From Maribacter sp. (GTDB taxonomy: Bacteria; Bacteroidota; Bacteroidia; Flavobacteriales; Flavobacteriaceae): 64,000 nt of DNA. This document shows, one piece after another, positions 9,564 to 16,970 of the stretch. Position numbers and translations under genes: made by a program. The stretch is taken from the NCBI GenBank assembly GCA_020629415.1, contig JAHDDL010000020.1, positions 1 through 64,000 of the forward strand, given 5' to 3'. The notes below the pieces were generated by a model that did no database searches, was not told the origin of the DNA, and saw nothing but the letters and a program-made list of their open reading frames with translations. Numbering within the stretch: the first letter of the stretch is position 1; each line of letters begins with the position of its first letter.

Positions 9564-10253
9564 ATGTTATTATTCCAGGATTTGGCTCAAGATGCGAGCG
9601 AAGAATTATTGTCTGAAGAGAAAACACTTTCGGTCATAGATTTAATATTTAATGGGGGTACAGGTAGTGTAATCATTATCTCCGTTTTATTTATAATGTT
9701 AGGCGTGGCTCTTTATATTTATTTTGAACGATTATTGGCAGTTAATGCTGCGTCTAAAATAGATAAGAATTTCATGAATCAGATTCGTGATTACGTGACC
9801 ACGGGTAAACTAGATGCGGCAAAAATTTTATGTGCTCAAACAGATTCGCCGGTAGCTAGATTAACGGAGAAAGGTGTATCTAGAATAGGCAAGCCTTTAG
9901 ATGATATAAATACCGCAATAGAAAATGCAGGTACTCTTGAAGTATATAAGCTAGAGAAAAATGTAAGTATTTTGGCAACTGTGGCCGGTGCGGCTCCAAT
10001 GATCGGTTTCTTGGGAACTGTTATTGGTATGATTCTTGCCTTTCATGAAATGGCCAGTAGTGGAGGCCAAGCGGAAATGGGTTCATTGGCATCAGGTATT
10101 TATACGGCCATGACTACAACCGTTGCCGGTCTTATTGTGGGTATTATTGCCTATGTTGGTTATAACCACTTAGTGAATAGAACTGATAAGGTTGTCCACA
10201 AAATGGAAGCTAACGCAGTGGAATTCTTAGATTTATTAAACGAACCTCTTTAA
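9564..10253 (+). CDS. exbB: ExbB/TolQ/MotA-family proton channel protein
   Basis: Inner-membrane subunit of the TonB energising complex. It forms a pentamer around ExbD and uses the proton gradient to drive TonB. The 229 residues show one membrane segment near 34-52 and two more near 128-155 and 173-200, with the conserved Gly/Ala/Pro-rich stretch ATVAGAAPMIGFLGTVIGM, the usual MotA_TolQ_ExbB layout. exbD follows 9 bases later and the TonB-like gene after that, so this is an energiser cluster. TolQ is an alternative name, but no TolB or Pal is nearby. Confidence 0.9.
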   Translation: MLLFQDLAQDASEELLSEEKTLSVIDLIFNGGTGSVIIISVLFIMLGVALYIYFERLLAVNAASKIDKNFMNQIRDYVTTGKLDAAKILCAQTDSPVARLTEKGVSRIGKPLDDINTAIENAGTLEVYKLEKNVSILATVAGAAPMIGFLGTVIGMILAFHEMASSGGQAEMGSLASGIYTAMTTTVAGLIVGIIAYVGYNHLVNRTDKVVHKMEANAVEFLDLLNEPL

Positions 10254-10262
10254 TTTTATACT

Positions 10263-10649
10263 ATGAAATTAAAAGGAAGAAATAAAGTCAGTCCAGACTT
10301 TAGCATGTCTTCAATGACAGATATTGTATTCTTGTTATTGGTGTTTTTTATGCTAACAGCGAATTCACCTAACGCTTTGGATTTATTGCTACCAAAGGCA
10401 AAAGGAAAATCTACTAATACTCAAAATGTATCGGTAAGTATAGATAAGAACCTACAGTACTTCGTTAATGACGAACGTATAAATGGCGAGTATGTTGAAA
10501 TAGAGTTAAAAAAGGCTTTGGCAGGTCAAGATAGTCCTACGATAATTCTTAGGGCAGAAGAAAGTGTGGCCATAAAAGAAGCGGTAAATGTTATGGATAT
10601 CGCGAATAGGAACAATTACAAAGTTATTTTGGCGGTACGCCCAAACTAA
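10263..10649 (+). CDS. exbD: ExbD/TolR-family biopolymer transport protein
   Basis: Single-pass inner-membrane protein that carries the proton-coupling Asp of the ExbB-ExbD motor. The 128 residues have a short cytoplasmic N-terminus, one membrane helix (about 20-36) and a periplasmic domain. D20 in SMTDIVFLLLVFFML is the conserved membrane Asp, equivalent to D25 of E. coli ExbD. The stop codon (ending 10649) directly abuts the ATG of the following tonB-like gene at 10650, so translation is probably coupled. Confidence 0.93.
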   Translation: MKLKGRNKVSPDFSMSSMTDIVFLLLVFFMLTANSPNALDLLLPKAKGKSTNTQNVSVSIDKNLQYFVNDERINGEYVEIELKKALAGQDSPTIILRAEESVAIKEAVNVMDIANRNNYKVILAVRPN

Positions 10650-11588
10650 ATGGCATTTTTAGATACGAAACATAAAAAGAAATCATTGACACTTACCACA
10701 CTGTTGTTAAGTGCACTTTTATTGGTTTTATTTTATATCGGTCTAAACTATATGGATCCACCTGAAGAAAATGGGATTTCTGTTAACTTCGGTACTATGG
10801 AATTTGGTAGCGGTAAGGTTCAGCCAAAAGAAAAGATACAATCAGAACCATTAGATACTCCACCCGTTGAGCCAACCGAGCAAGAGGTCGCAGAAGCTAT
10901 AGAAGAACCTGTAGAGGAGGTTGAAGAGGCTGTTGCCGATAAGGAAGCTCCTGCGGAAAAAGCATTAACTCAAGAAAATGATGAGTCTATAAAAATAGAT
11001 CAGGCAAAAGAGGCAAAAAGAAAAGCTGACAAAGCTGCTGCAGATGCTAAAAGAAAGGCAGAAGCAGAAGAGAACAGGAAAAAGGCAGAAGCCGCACGTA
11101 TAGCCAAGCAAAAGAAAGAAGCCGAAGACAAGGCGCGCCAAGAGCAAGAAGCCAAGAAGAAAGCTTTAGATGCAATGATGGGTGGGCTTAATAAATCTGA
11201 TGGCACGGCATCTGGTAGTGAAGGTGATGATAATAGGGCAGGCGATAAGGGGCAGCCAGATGGTGATCCATATGCTACCAGTTATTATGGTAGTCCAGGT
11301 AGTGGTAGTGGTACTGGTGGTTACGGATTAAATGGACGTTCACTGGTCAACAAAGGTAAGGTGCAGCAAGAATGTAACGAGTCTGGCAGAGTAGTGGTCA
11401 AAATAATTGTTGATCGCAATGGAAAAGTGGTTAGTGCAGAGCCAGGTGTAAAAGGTACCACCAATAATAACCCATGCTTATTGGAGCCCGCTAGGAAAAC
11501 TGCATTTATGCATAAATGGAATTTAGACGGTAACGCTCCAAGTAGGCAAGTAGGTTTCGTAGTAGTAAATTTCAAATTAGGAGAGTGA
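10650..11588 (+). CDS. tonB: TonB-like energy transducer with TolA-like Lys/Ala helix
   Basis: Periplasm-spanning protein expected to pass energy from ExbBD to TonB-dependent receptors such as the SusC at 13.8 kb. The 312 residues contain one N-terminal membrane helix (about 16-33), a Pro/Glu-rich stretch (about 55-105), a long charged Ala/Lys/Glu segment (about 115-172) predicted to be a continuous helix as in TolA, a Gly/Ser/Asp-rich linker, and a C-terminal domain (about 230-312) ending in GFVVVNFKLGE, typical of TonB C-terminal folds. TolA is a possible alternative, but the exbBD context favours TonB. Its last four bases overlap the folC start. Confidence 0.85.
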   Translation: MAFLDTKHKKKSLTLTTLLLSALLLVLFYIGLNYMDPPEENGISVNFGTMEFGSGKVQPKEKIQSEPLDTPPVEPTEQEVAEAIEEPVEEVEEAVADKEAPAEKALTQENDESIKIDQAKEAKRKADKAAADAKRKAEAEENRKKAEAARIAKQKKEAEDKARQEQEAKKKALDAMMGGLNKSDGTASGSEGDDNRAGDKGQPDGDPYATSYYGSPGSGSGTGGYGLNGRSLVNKGKVQQECNESGRVVVKIIVDRNGKVVSAEPGVKGTTNNNPCLLEPARKTAFMHKWNLDGNAPSRQVGFVVVNFKLGE

Positions 11589-12796
11589 CCTATAAAGAGA
11601 CATTAGATTGGATGTTTGCTCAGCTTCCAATGTATCAGAATAAAGGTAAAAGCGCCTTTAATTCAAAGATGGACGGCATTTTAAAACTTGCCGGGCATTT
11701 AGAAAATCCTCACAAAAAATTTAAAAGTATACATGTTGCCGGAACCAACGGAAAAGGTTCAAGTAGTCATTTGTTGGCCTCTGTTTTACAAGAATCAGGT
11801 TATAAAGTTGGTTTGTATACCTCGCCCCATTTGAAAGATTTTAGAGAACGTATACGTATCAACGGTAAGAAGATAGCAAAGAATTGGGTAGTCCGTTTTA
11901 TAGCGGACAACAAATCTTTTTTTAACGCTAATAGGCTTTCTTTTTTTGAAATGAGTGTTGGTATGGCGTTTTCATATTTTGCCCATGAAAAGGTTGATAT
12001 CGCTATTATAGAAGTGGGATTAGGTGGAAGACTTGATTCAACAAATATAATTATACCAGAGGTTAGTTTAATAACGAACATAGGGTTAGATCATACCGAT
12101 ATGTTGGGTGATACTCTTGCTAAGATAGCAAAAGAGAAAGCTGGGATAATTAAAAAAGAAATTCCTGTAGTTATTAGTGAGTTTGATGAAGAAACGGCTC
12201 CAGTTTTCAAATCTGTAGCAAAAGATAAGAACTCCAAAATAATTTTTGCGGAAGAATTTGATTATCCGGACTATGAAATTGGTTTATTAGGTGCTTATCA
12301 AAAGAAGAACGTAAAAGGGGTGCTTGCTACGTTAAATGCTTTGCCTGGCTTTAAGGTCTCTAACCGTGATATAGCACATGGGCTAAAAAATGTAGTTCTT
12401 AATACTCGGTTAAAGGGAAGATGGCAGCAAATTGGCTCAGATCCTACTATAATTTGTGATACGGCCCATAACAAGGAAGGTATTGAATTGGTGATTGAGC
12501 AAATCAATAGGCAAAAATTTGAGCATTTACATATTGTTATAGGTTTTGTAAAGGGTAAGGATATGGATAAAATTTCAGCCCTTTTTCCAAAAAATGCAAC
12601 TTATTACTATTGTAAGCCAAAAAATTTTCGGGGACTTGATGAAAAAGATTTGTCAAGCACTTTTTCTAATAAAGGATTTACCGGAAATATTTATAATTCT
12701 GTAAATAAGGCACTTATGGCGGCAAAAAAAAGCGCCCAAAAAAATGATTTTATATATGTAGGCGGAAGTAATTTTGTAGTTGCGGAAGTTATTTAA
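11585..12796 (+). CDS. folC: Bifunctional folylpolyglutamate/dihydrofolate synthase
   Basis: Mur-ligase-family enzyme of the cytoplasm. It joins glutamate to dihydropteroate and adds further glutamates to folates. The 403 residues contain the P-loop in HVAGTNGKGSSSH (near 51), followed by SGYKVGLYTSPHL, both diagnostic for FolC, and a C-terminal ligase domain with CDTAHNKEG near 290. I take GTG at 11585 as the start. It sits in GTGA, overlapping the tonB stop, and gives the expected N-terminus TYKETLDWMFAQLPMYQ, whereas the next ATG would cut this conserved start. It is the last gene of the nhaD-exbBD-tonB operon, and dihydrofolate reductase and thymidylate synthase genes lie later in the window. 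Confidence 0.95.
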   Translation: MTYKETLDWMFAQLPMYQNKGKSAFNSKMDGILKLAGHLENPHKKFKSIHVAGTNGKGSSSHLLASVLQESGYKVGLYTSPHLKDFRERIRINGKKIAKNWVVRFIADNKSFFNANRLSFFEMSVGMAFSYFAHEKVDIAIIEVGLGGRLDSTNIIIPEVSLITNIGLDHTDMLGDTLAKIAKEKAGIIKKEIPVVISEFDEETAPVFKSVAKDKNSKIIFAEEFDYPDYEIGLLGAYQKKNVKGVLATLNALPGFKVSNRDIAHGLKNVVLNTRLKGRWQQIGSDPTIICDTAHNKEGIELVIEQINRQKFEHLHIVIGFVKGKDMDKISALFPKNATYYYCKPKNFRGLDEKDLSSTFSNKGFTGNIYNSVNKALMAAKKSAQKNDFIYVGGSNFVVAEVI

Positions 12797-12815
12797 AATT
12801 TTATTGATTTTTCTT

Positions 12816-12844
12816 TTGTGAAATGTAAAAGTATTATATATTTG
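12816..12844 (+). promoter_or_regulatory. Promoter of tRNA-Val(TAC)
   Basis: TTG at 12816-12818, an 18-base spacer, then a perfect TATATTTG at 12837-12844. This is the best match in the window to the Bacteroidota TTG-N17-23-TAnnTTTG promoter. The tRNA begins 11 bases after the -7 element. Confidence 0.75.
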
Positions 12845-12855
12845 CACCCCCATTG

Positions 12856-12930
12856 GGGCTCTTAGCTCAGTTGGTTCAGAGCACCTGCCTTACAAGCAGG
12901 GGGTCACTGGTTCGAATCCAGTAGGGCCCA
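12856..12930 (+). tRNA. tRNA-Val, anticodon TAC
   Basis: A 75-nt cloverleaf. The acceptor stem is GGGCTCT with AGGGCCC (one G-U pair), the D stem is GCTC/GAGC, and the anticodon stem is CCTGC/GCAGG around loop CTTACAA, giving anticodon TAC (reads GUA and related Val codons). The T stem ACTGG/CCAGT is fully paired around TTCGAAT. The discriminator is A and the 3' CCA is not fully encoded, so it must be completed after transcription. It has its own promoter and terminator. Confidence 0.97.
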
Positions 12931-12937
12931 CAGGATT

Positions 12938-12968
12938 AAAGGCTTTCATGAAAATGAAAGCCTTTTTT
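12938..12968 (+). terminator. Terminator after tRNA-Val(TAC)
   Basis: A 12-bp stem (12938-12949 with 12954-12965) on a GAAA tetraloop, followed by a T run to 12968. It lies 8 bases past the tRNA. Confidence 0.9.
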
Positions 12969-13480
12969 ATTTCTACAACATTTATAGTATAAATTCTTAC
13001 CTCATTTTGTAATGCTATAGATTGAATTTTTGTTTTTGTAAAGCTCTTGTTTAGAAGGTGGGTTAAATAGCCTGATATTACATTCATTTTGCATGTAATA
13101 GTAGGTGATTTTTGGTGCTTTTTACCTTTTTAGAAAGATAATCAGTGAGTAAAATCCTGTTTATAATTGTTACACTTCTCGGGTTGATTTTGGTATTTAC
13201 ATGCCAGACCGGCAATGTTAAGTAGTGATAATGTGCAAAATTTTCAAAATTCTATTCTTCTTGTATTCATATCTTAATTATAATCTATACCTAGCTGTAT
13301 ATATCTTACTTTTAGTAGGTAGGATCCCAATAAACACGGGGTCTCAGTTGATTTTGCGTAATTCTTATAAGTAGTGTTATTATTTATCAATTGCGCAATT
13401 TATGAGGGGTAAATTCTATAAAATCACAATAAAATTACCCTGAAATCATCAAAGTAATTTTTTTTAACAATATAATAACA
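12969..13480. other. Long non-coding spacer before the alginate locus
   Basis: About 510 bases with no credible coding frame. Visible elements are an 8-bp hairpin TATTACAT/ATGTAATA (13077-13084 with 13094-13101), a weak hairpin near GATCCC/GGGGTC (about 13322-13345) and a 12-bp perfect palindrome AATTGCGCAATT (13389-13400). The palindrome lies about 90 bases before the susC -7 element, where an activator could bind. None of these has a confirmed role. Confidence 0.45.
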
Positions 13481-13488
13481 TATATTTG
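13481..13488 (+). promoter_or_regulatory. Candidate -7 element of the alginate (susC) operon
   Basis: A perfect TATATTTG. No good TTG is found 17-23 bases upstream, so the promoter may be weak without help. Its last bases are part of the first TGGT-AA-ACCA operator, so a bound repressor would block polymerase. Transcription would start near 13494, giving a leader of roughly 340 nt before susC. Confidence 0.5.
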
Positions 13489-13526
13489 GTAAACCAGTTT
13501 GATGAACCAATTTGGTAAACCAGTTA
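13485..13526. promoter_or_regulatory. Tandem operator, probably for the FadR-type GntR regulator
   Basis: Two copies of TTTGGTAAACCAGTT lie at 13485-13499 and 13511-13525. Each contains the palindrome TGGT-AA-ACCA (13487-13496 and 13513-13522), with centres 26 bp apart. A further palindrome ACCAATTTGGT (13506-13516) links them, so five half-sites sit on about 36 bases. FadR-subfamily GntR proteins are known to bind TGGT-N-ACCA type palindromes. One such regulator is encoded at the end of this locus (22996-23697). The overlap with the -7 element argues for repression. Confidence 0.6.
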
Positions 13527-13835
13527 AAAAATAGAATCAATACTAACTAAAAGAGAAGAGATGAAACGCTAAGAGAATCACATATAAAAAAGGACGGGTG
13601 CTCGCCCATCCTTTTCGTAAAAAAAATTACTTCATGTCCAACGGAAGTAATGCAAAAAACATGTAAATATTACTACAAACACATTTCCTAGTAAAAATAG
13701 GAATTTTCATTGATTTAAGATGAAAGTGTTGATAGTAGTAATTGGATATTATAATGCGAGATATACAATCGCATTTTAAGTAGATCAAAAAGATGGCACA
13801 AGCCAATTCAATAGAACTAACTTAATATAACACAG
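13495..13835 (+). promoter_or_regulatory. Long structured 5' leader of the susC operon
   Basis: If transcription starts just after 13488, the leader is about 340 nt. It contains a mini-ORF ATG-AAA-CGC-TAA (13561-13572) preceded by a purine-rich AGAGAAGAG. Four hairpins follow: 13588-13615 (AAAAGGA-C-GGG with CCC-A-TCCTTTT, terminator-like), 13626-13651 (ATTACTTC/GAAGTAAT), 13685-13703 (TTCCTA/TAGGAA) and 13753-13775 (AATGCGA/TCGCATT). It matches no riboswitch I know. Attenuation, an RNA-based control or simply mRNA stability are possible roles. Confidence 0.4.
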
Positions 13836-16800
13836 ATGAATTTTAAATTAAAAATTTTTATGGTTGTAATGTTGCTTGTCAACATTCAATTATTTGCACA
13901 AGACTCCTATGACTTATCAGGTACGGTGGTAGATGCAAACAATGTGCCAATACCTGGTGCAAATATCGTTGTAGCGAATACAACAAGAGGTACACAAAGT
14001 GATTTTGATGGAAATTTTACCATCAAAGTATCTAGTGGAGATATTTTACGTTTTTCATATATAGGCTACACTACTGAAACTGTAGCAATTGTTTCGCAAA
14101 AAACAGTTAGCGTTACTTTAAAAGAAGACGCCAGTCAACTGGATGAAGTTGTTGTAGTTGGTTATGGAACGCAAAAAAAATCTACCGTTACCGGTTCAAT
14201 TTCTAAAGTAACCAACGAAAAGTTAGATCAAATAGCTGTATCAAGGGTTGATGATGCATTAATAGGTCAGGTTTCAGGTGTTAATATTCAGGCTACCAAT
14301 GCTGAGGCAGGTGGGGCTCCTACCATTACTATTAGAGGTATAGGTTCCGTAACCGCTGATTCTGGTCCTGCATTGGTAATTGACGGGGTTGTAGTAAGTT
14401 CAGAATTCTTAGGTAACCTTGATATGAACGATGTGGAATCTTTTGAGGTATTAAAAGATGCTGCTTCTGCTGCAATTTATGGTAGTGAAGGATCTAACGG
14501 TGTAATTTTAATTACAACTAAAAGTGGTAAGGCTGGAAAGACCAAATTTAGCTATCAGACATATACAGGTATTAAAAGTGCCCATGGTAGTGATGATTAC
14601 AGAAAAAGTGTAGCAGAGTGGGCTAAAATAGAACAAGCTGCAACGGGTACACTTTCAAATGAAACTCAATATGCACAATTATTGGTTCAGGCTACAGGAG
14701 TAGATAGGGATTGGCAAGATGTTTTCTTTGACGGAGGAGCAATAACCAGTCATTCTTTATCGGCTAGAGGTGGTTCGGAAGACACTAAATTCAGTACTTC
14801 ATTAAGATATCTTCATGATGAAGGTGTTGTTATTACAGATGATTTTAAATTATTCTCTGCCAATATGAAAGTTGATTCAAAAATTGGTGAGAAAGCAAGA
14901 TTCGGTATTAGGGCTACGCCTTCTTATACAAAACAAAGAAGATTGCCGACCTCTATTCATAATCCTACGCGCCAATCTCCATGGTTACCTATTTATCATA
15001 CGGAAGAATCACTTCAGTTTATTGATAGGGAGTCTGGTAACGGGCAATATGCAGATGTTGGTGTAGGAGATTATTTCTTTGAAAACCACCTGGTTGAATT
15101 AGATATTAATGGAGATGGTAGTGATAGCAGGCCTCGTACATCGGGTGATTCTAATCCTTATGCGCAATATGTTGAAAGAGAGCATTTTGAGTATAACACT
15201 AAATTATTCGGTTCTACGTATTTAAGCTATGAGCTTTTGGATGGTTTGACTGCTAAAACACAGTTAGGTGTTACTTTGGAGCAAAGAAAAAGAACAAGGT
15301 ATGACGGTACAAAGCATCATGCCAGTGGTGCGGCCAGATCTTCATATTACCTGGCAAATAGATTTAGAACTAGAATAATTTCCGATAATACCCTTAACTA
15401 TAATAAGACTTATGGTGATGATCATGATTTAAACGTTTTATTGGGTGCAACTATTCAAAAAAGAAAATCAGAGGAAAGCATTACAGAGGGTAGTGGTTTT
15501 TCAAATGACTTGTTAAAGAATTTCCAAGGAGCTACGGTTGTTGATCTTCCTACTGAAATTAATACGGAGCTTAAAAAGATAGGTTATTTTGCTCGTGTTA
15601 ACTATGCGTATAAAGGAAAGTATTTGGTAAATGCATCTTTTAGACGAGATGGTAGTTCTGTTTTTGGCGTAGATTCTAAGTGGGGTAACTTCCCTGCGGT
15701 TTCATTAGGTTGGAACGTTGCTAAAGAAAATTTCTTGTTGAACAGCGATGTTGTGAATACAATGAAGTTTAGAGCTAGTTATGGTCTTACGGGTGCAGAG
15801 AACTTTAATGTAGGTGACGCTATTGTAAATGCATGGCCTTATTTAGCATTGTTGCAGAATTCAAATTCAATTGATAATGGTAGTATTGCAGCTGGTGTGT
15901 CACCATTAAATATTGCCAATACATTGTTACAATGGGAGGCATCTAAAGAATTGACAGTTGGTTTGGATTACGGCTTTTTCAACAATAGGATCTCAGGTTC
16001 TATTGATTATTATGAAAGAACTAGTGATGAGTTGTTGTTGAACAACCCTGTTTCCTATATCTCAGGTTTCAATAGTGGTATCGTTAATTTGGGTGAGGTC
16101 CAAAATAAAGGTTTGGAACTTGAAATAAGAACTAGAAATGTTTCAAACGAGAATTTTTCATGGAACTCAACTTTGATCGCATCTACAAATAAAAATGAGC
16201 TTTTAAGTTTTGGTGATTCTAACAATGCGTTAATTGAAGATACCTACGGTAGAAATTCGCAATGGATCAATAGAATAGGAGAGCCTATTTCTTCTTTTTG
16301 GGGTTACGTAGTAGATGAAGAAGCTTTTGATGAAACTTCTTTTAGAACAACATATGTTGACAGTCCTTGGAACAGGATCAATGGTCAGTCTGATGATACG
16401 ATTGTAAAAGATTTAAACGGAGATGGGTTGATTACGGAAGAGGATAAAACAATTTTAGGTAGTCCGTATCCAGATTTGGTATATAGTTTTACCAATGAAT
16501 TTAAATTCGGGAATGTAGACTTTTCTTTCATGGTTCAAGGTAGTCTTGGAGCTCAGGTCAACAATATAGGTGATCAATATTTTTACAACTGGTTTGGTAA
16601 CAGAACAAGAAGTGGTGGAGAGTTAGAAGCTGTTGCCAATGGTCTTGTATCCGATGTTTCGTTTATCCAGGAAAAAGTATTGACAAGCGATGTTATTGCA
16701 AGTGCGGATTATTTCTCTTTACGTAATGTAAACCTAGGTTATAATTTTTCAAATGATGTTGCAGAACGTATAGGGGTAAGTGGTCTAAGAGTTTATGCTA

Positions 16801-16952
16801 CTGCTCAGAATTTGCTTTATATCACTGCAGATGATTATCACGGTTTCAATCCAGAGCATATAGATGGTAGTAACCCAAGAGCTTATGGTTCTCAAAGAGC
16901 AGGTACACCAATTTTTAGAACGGTTACAGTTGGTCTTAACGTTGATTTTTAA
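13836..16952 (+). CDS. susC: SusC-family TonB-dependent receptor (alginate oligomer importer)
   Basis: Outer-membrane beta-barrel that imports oligosaccharides with TonB energy. The 1038-residue precursor has a signal peptide cut near A21/Q22, a carboxypeptidase-regulatory-like domain (about 27-100), a TonB-box region around LDEVVVVGYG (near 102-111), a plug domain (about 112-230, with GGAPTITIRGIGS) and a 22-strand-type barrel ending in the aromatic terminus TVTVGLNVDF. The susD gene follows after 18 bases, the standard pair. The substrate is inferred to be alginate oligomers from the two PL7 lyases in the same operon. It is preceded by the operator and the long leader. Confidence 0.95.
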   Translation: MNFKLKIFMVVMLLVNIQLFAQDSYDLSGTVVDANNVPIPGANIVVANTTRGTQSDFDGNFTIKVSSGDILRFSYIGYTTETVAIVSQKTVSVTLKEDASQLDEVVVVGYGTQKKSTVTGSISKVTNEKLDQIAVSRVDDALIGQVSGVNIQATNAEAGGAPTITIRGIGSVTADSGPALVIDGVVVSSEFLGNLDMNDVESFEVLKDAASAAIYGSEGSNGVILITTKSGKAGKTKFSYQTYTGIKSAHGSDDYRKSVAEWAKIEQAATGTLSNETQYAQLLVQATGVDRDWQDVFFDGGAITSHSLSARGGSEDTKFSTSLRYLHDEGVVITDDFKLFSANMKVDSKIGEKARFGIRATPSYTKQRRLPTSIHNPTRQSPWLPIYHTEESLQFIDRESGNGQYADVGVGDYFFENHLVELDINGDGSDSRPRTSGDSNPYAQYVEREHFEYNTKLFGSTYLSYELLDGLTAKTQLGVTLEQRKRTRYDGTKHHASGAARSSYYLANRFRTRIISDNTLNYNKTYGDDHDLNVLLGATIQKRKSEESITEGSGFSNDLLKNFQGATVVDLPTEINTELKKIGYFARVNYAYKGKYLVNASFRRDGSSVFGVDSKWGNFPAVSLGWNVAKENFLLNSDVVNTMKFRASYGLTGAENFNVGDAIVNAWPYLALLQNSNSIDNGSIAAGVSPLNIANTLLQWEASKELTVGLDYGFFNNRISGSIDYYERTSDELLLNNPVSYISGFNSGIVNLGEVQNKGLELEIRTRNVSNENFSWNSTLIASTNKNELLSFGDSNNALIEDTYGRNSQWINRIGEPISSFWGYVVDEEAFDETSFRTTYVDSPWNRINGQSDDTIVKDLNGDGLITEEDKTILGSPYPDLVYSFTNEFKFGNVDFSFMVQGSLGAQVNNIGDQYFYNWFGNRTRSGGELEAVANGLVSDVSFIQEKVLTSDVIASADYFSLRNVNLGYNFSNDVAERIGVSGLRVYATAQNLLYITADDYHGFNPEHIDGSNPRAYGSQRAGTPIFRTVTVGLNVDF

Positions 16953-16970
16953 TCTAAAAACAAACAAACG

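Noticed and set aside
12890-13087. Minus-strand frame of 65 codons ending in a PTGFEPVTPC-like sequence
   Set aside because: That ending is the well-known false translation of the antisense strand of a tRNA. It covers the 3' half of tRNA-Val(TAC) and its terminator.
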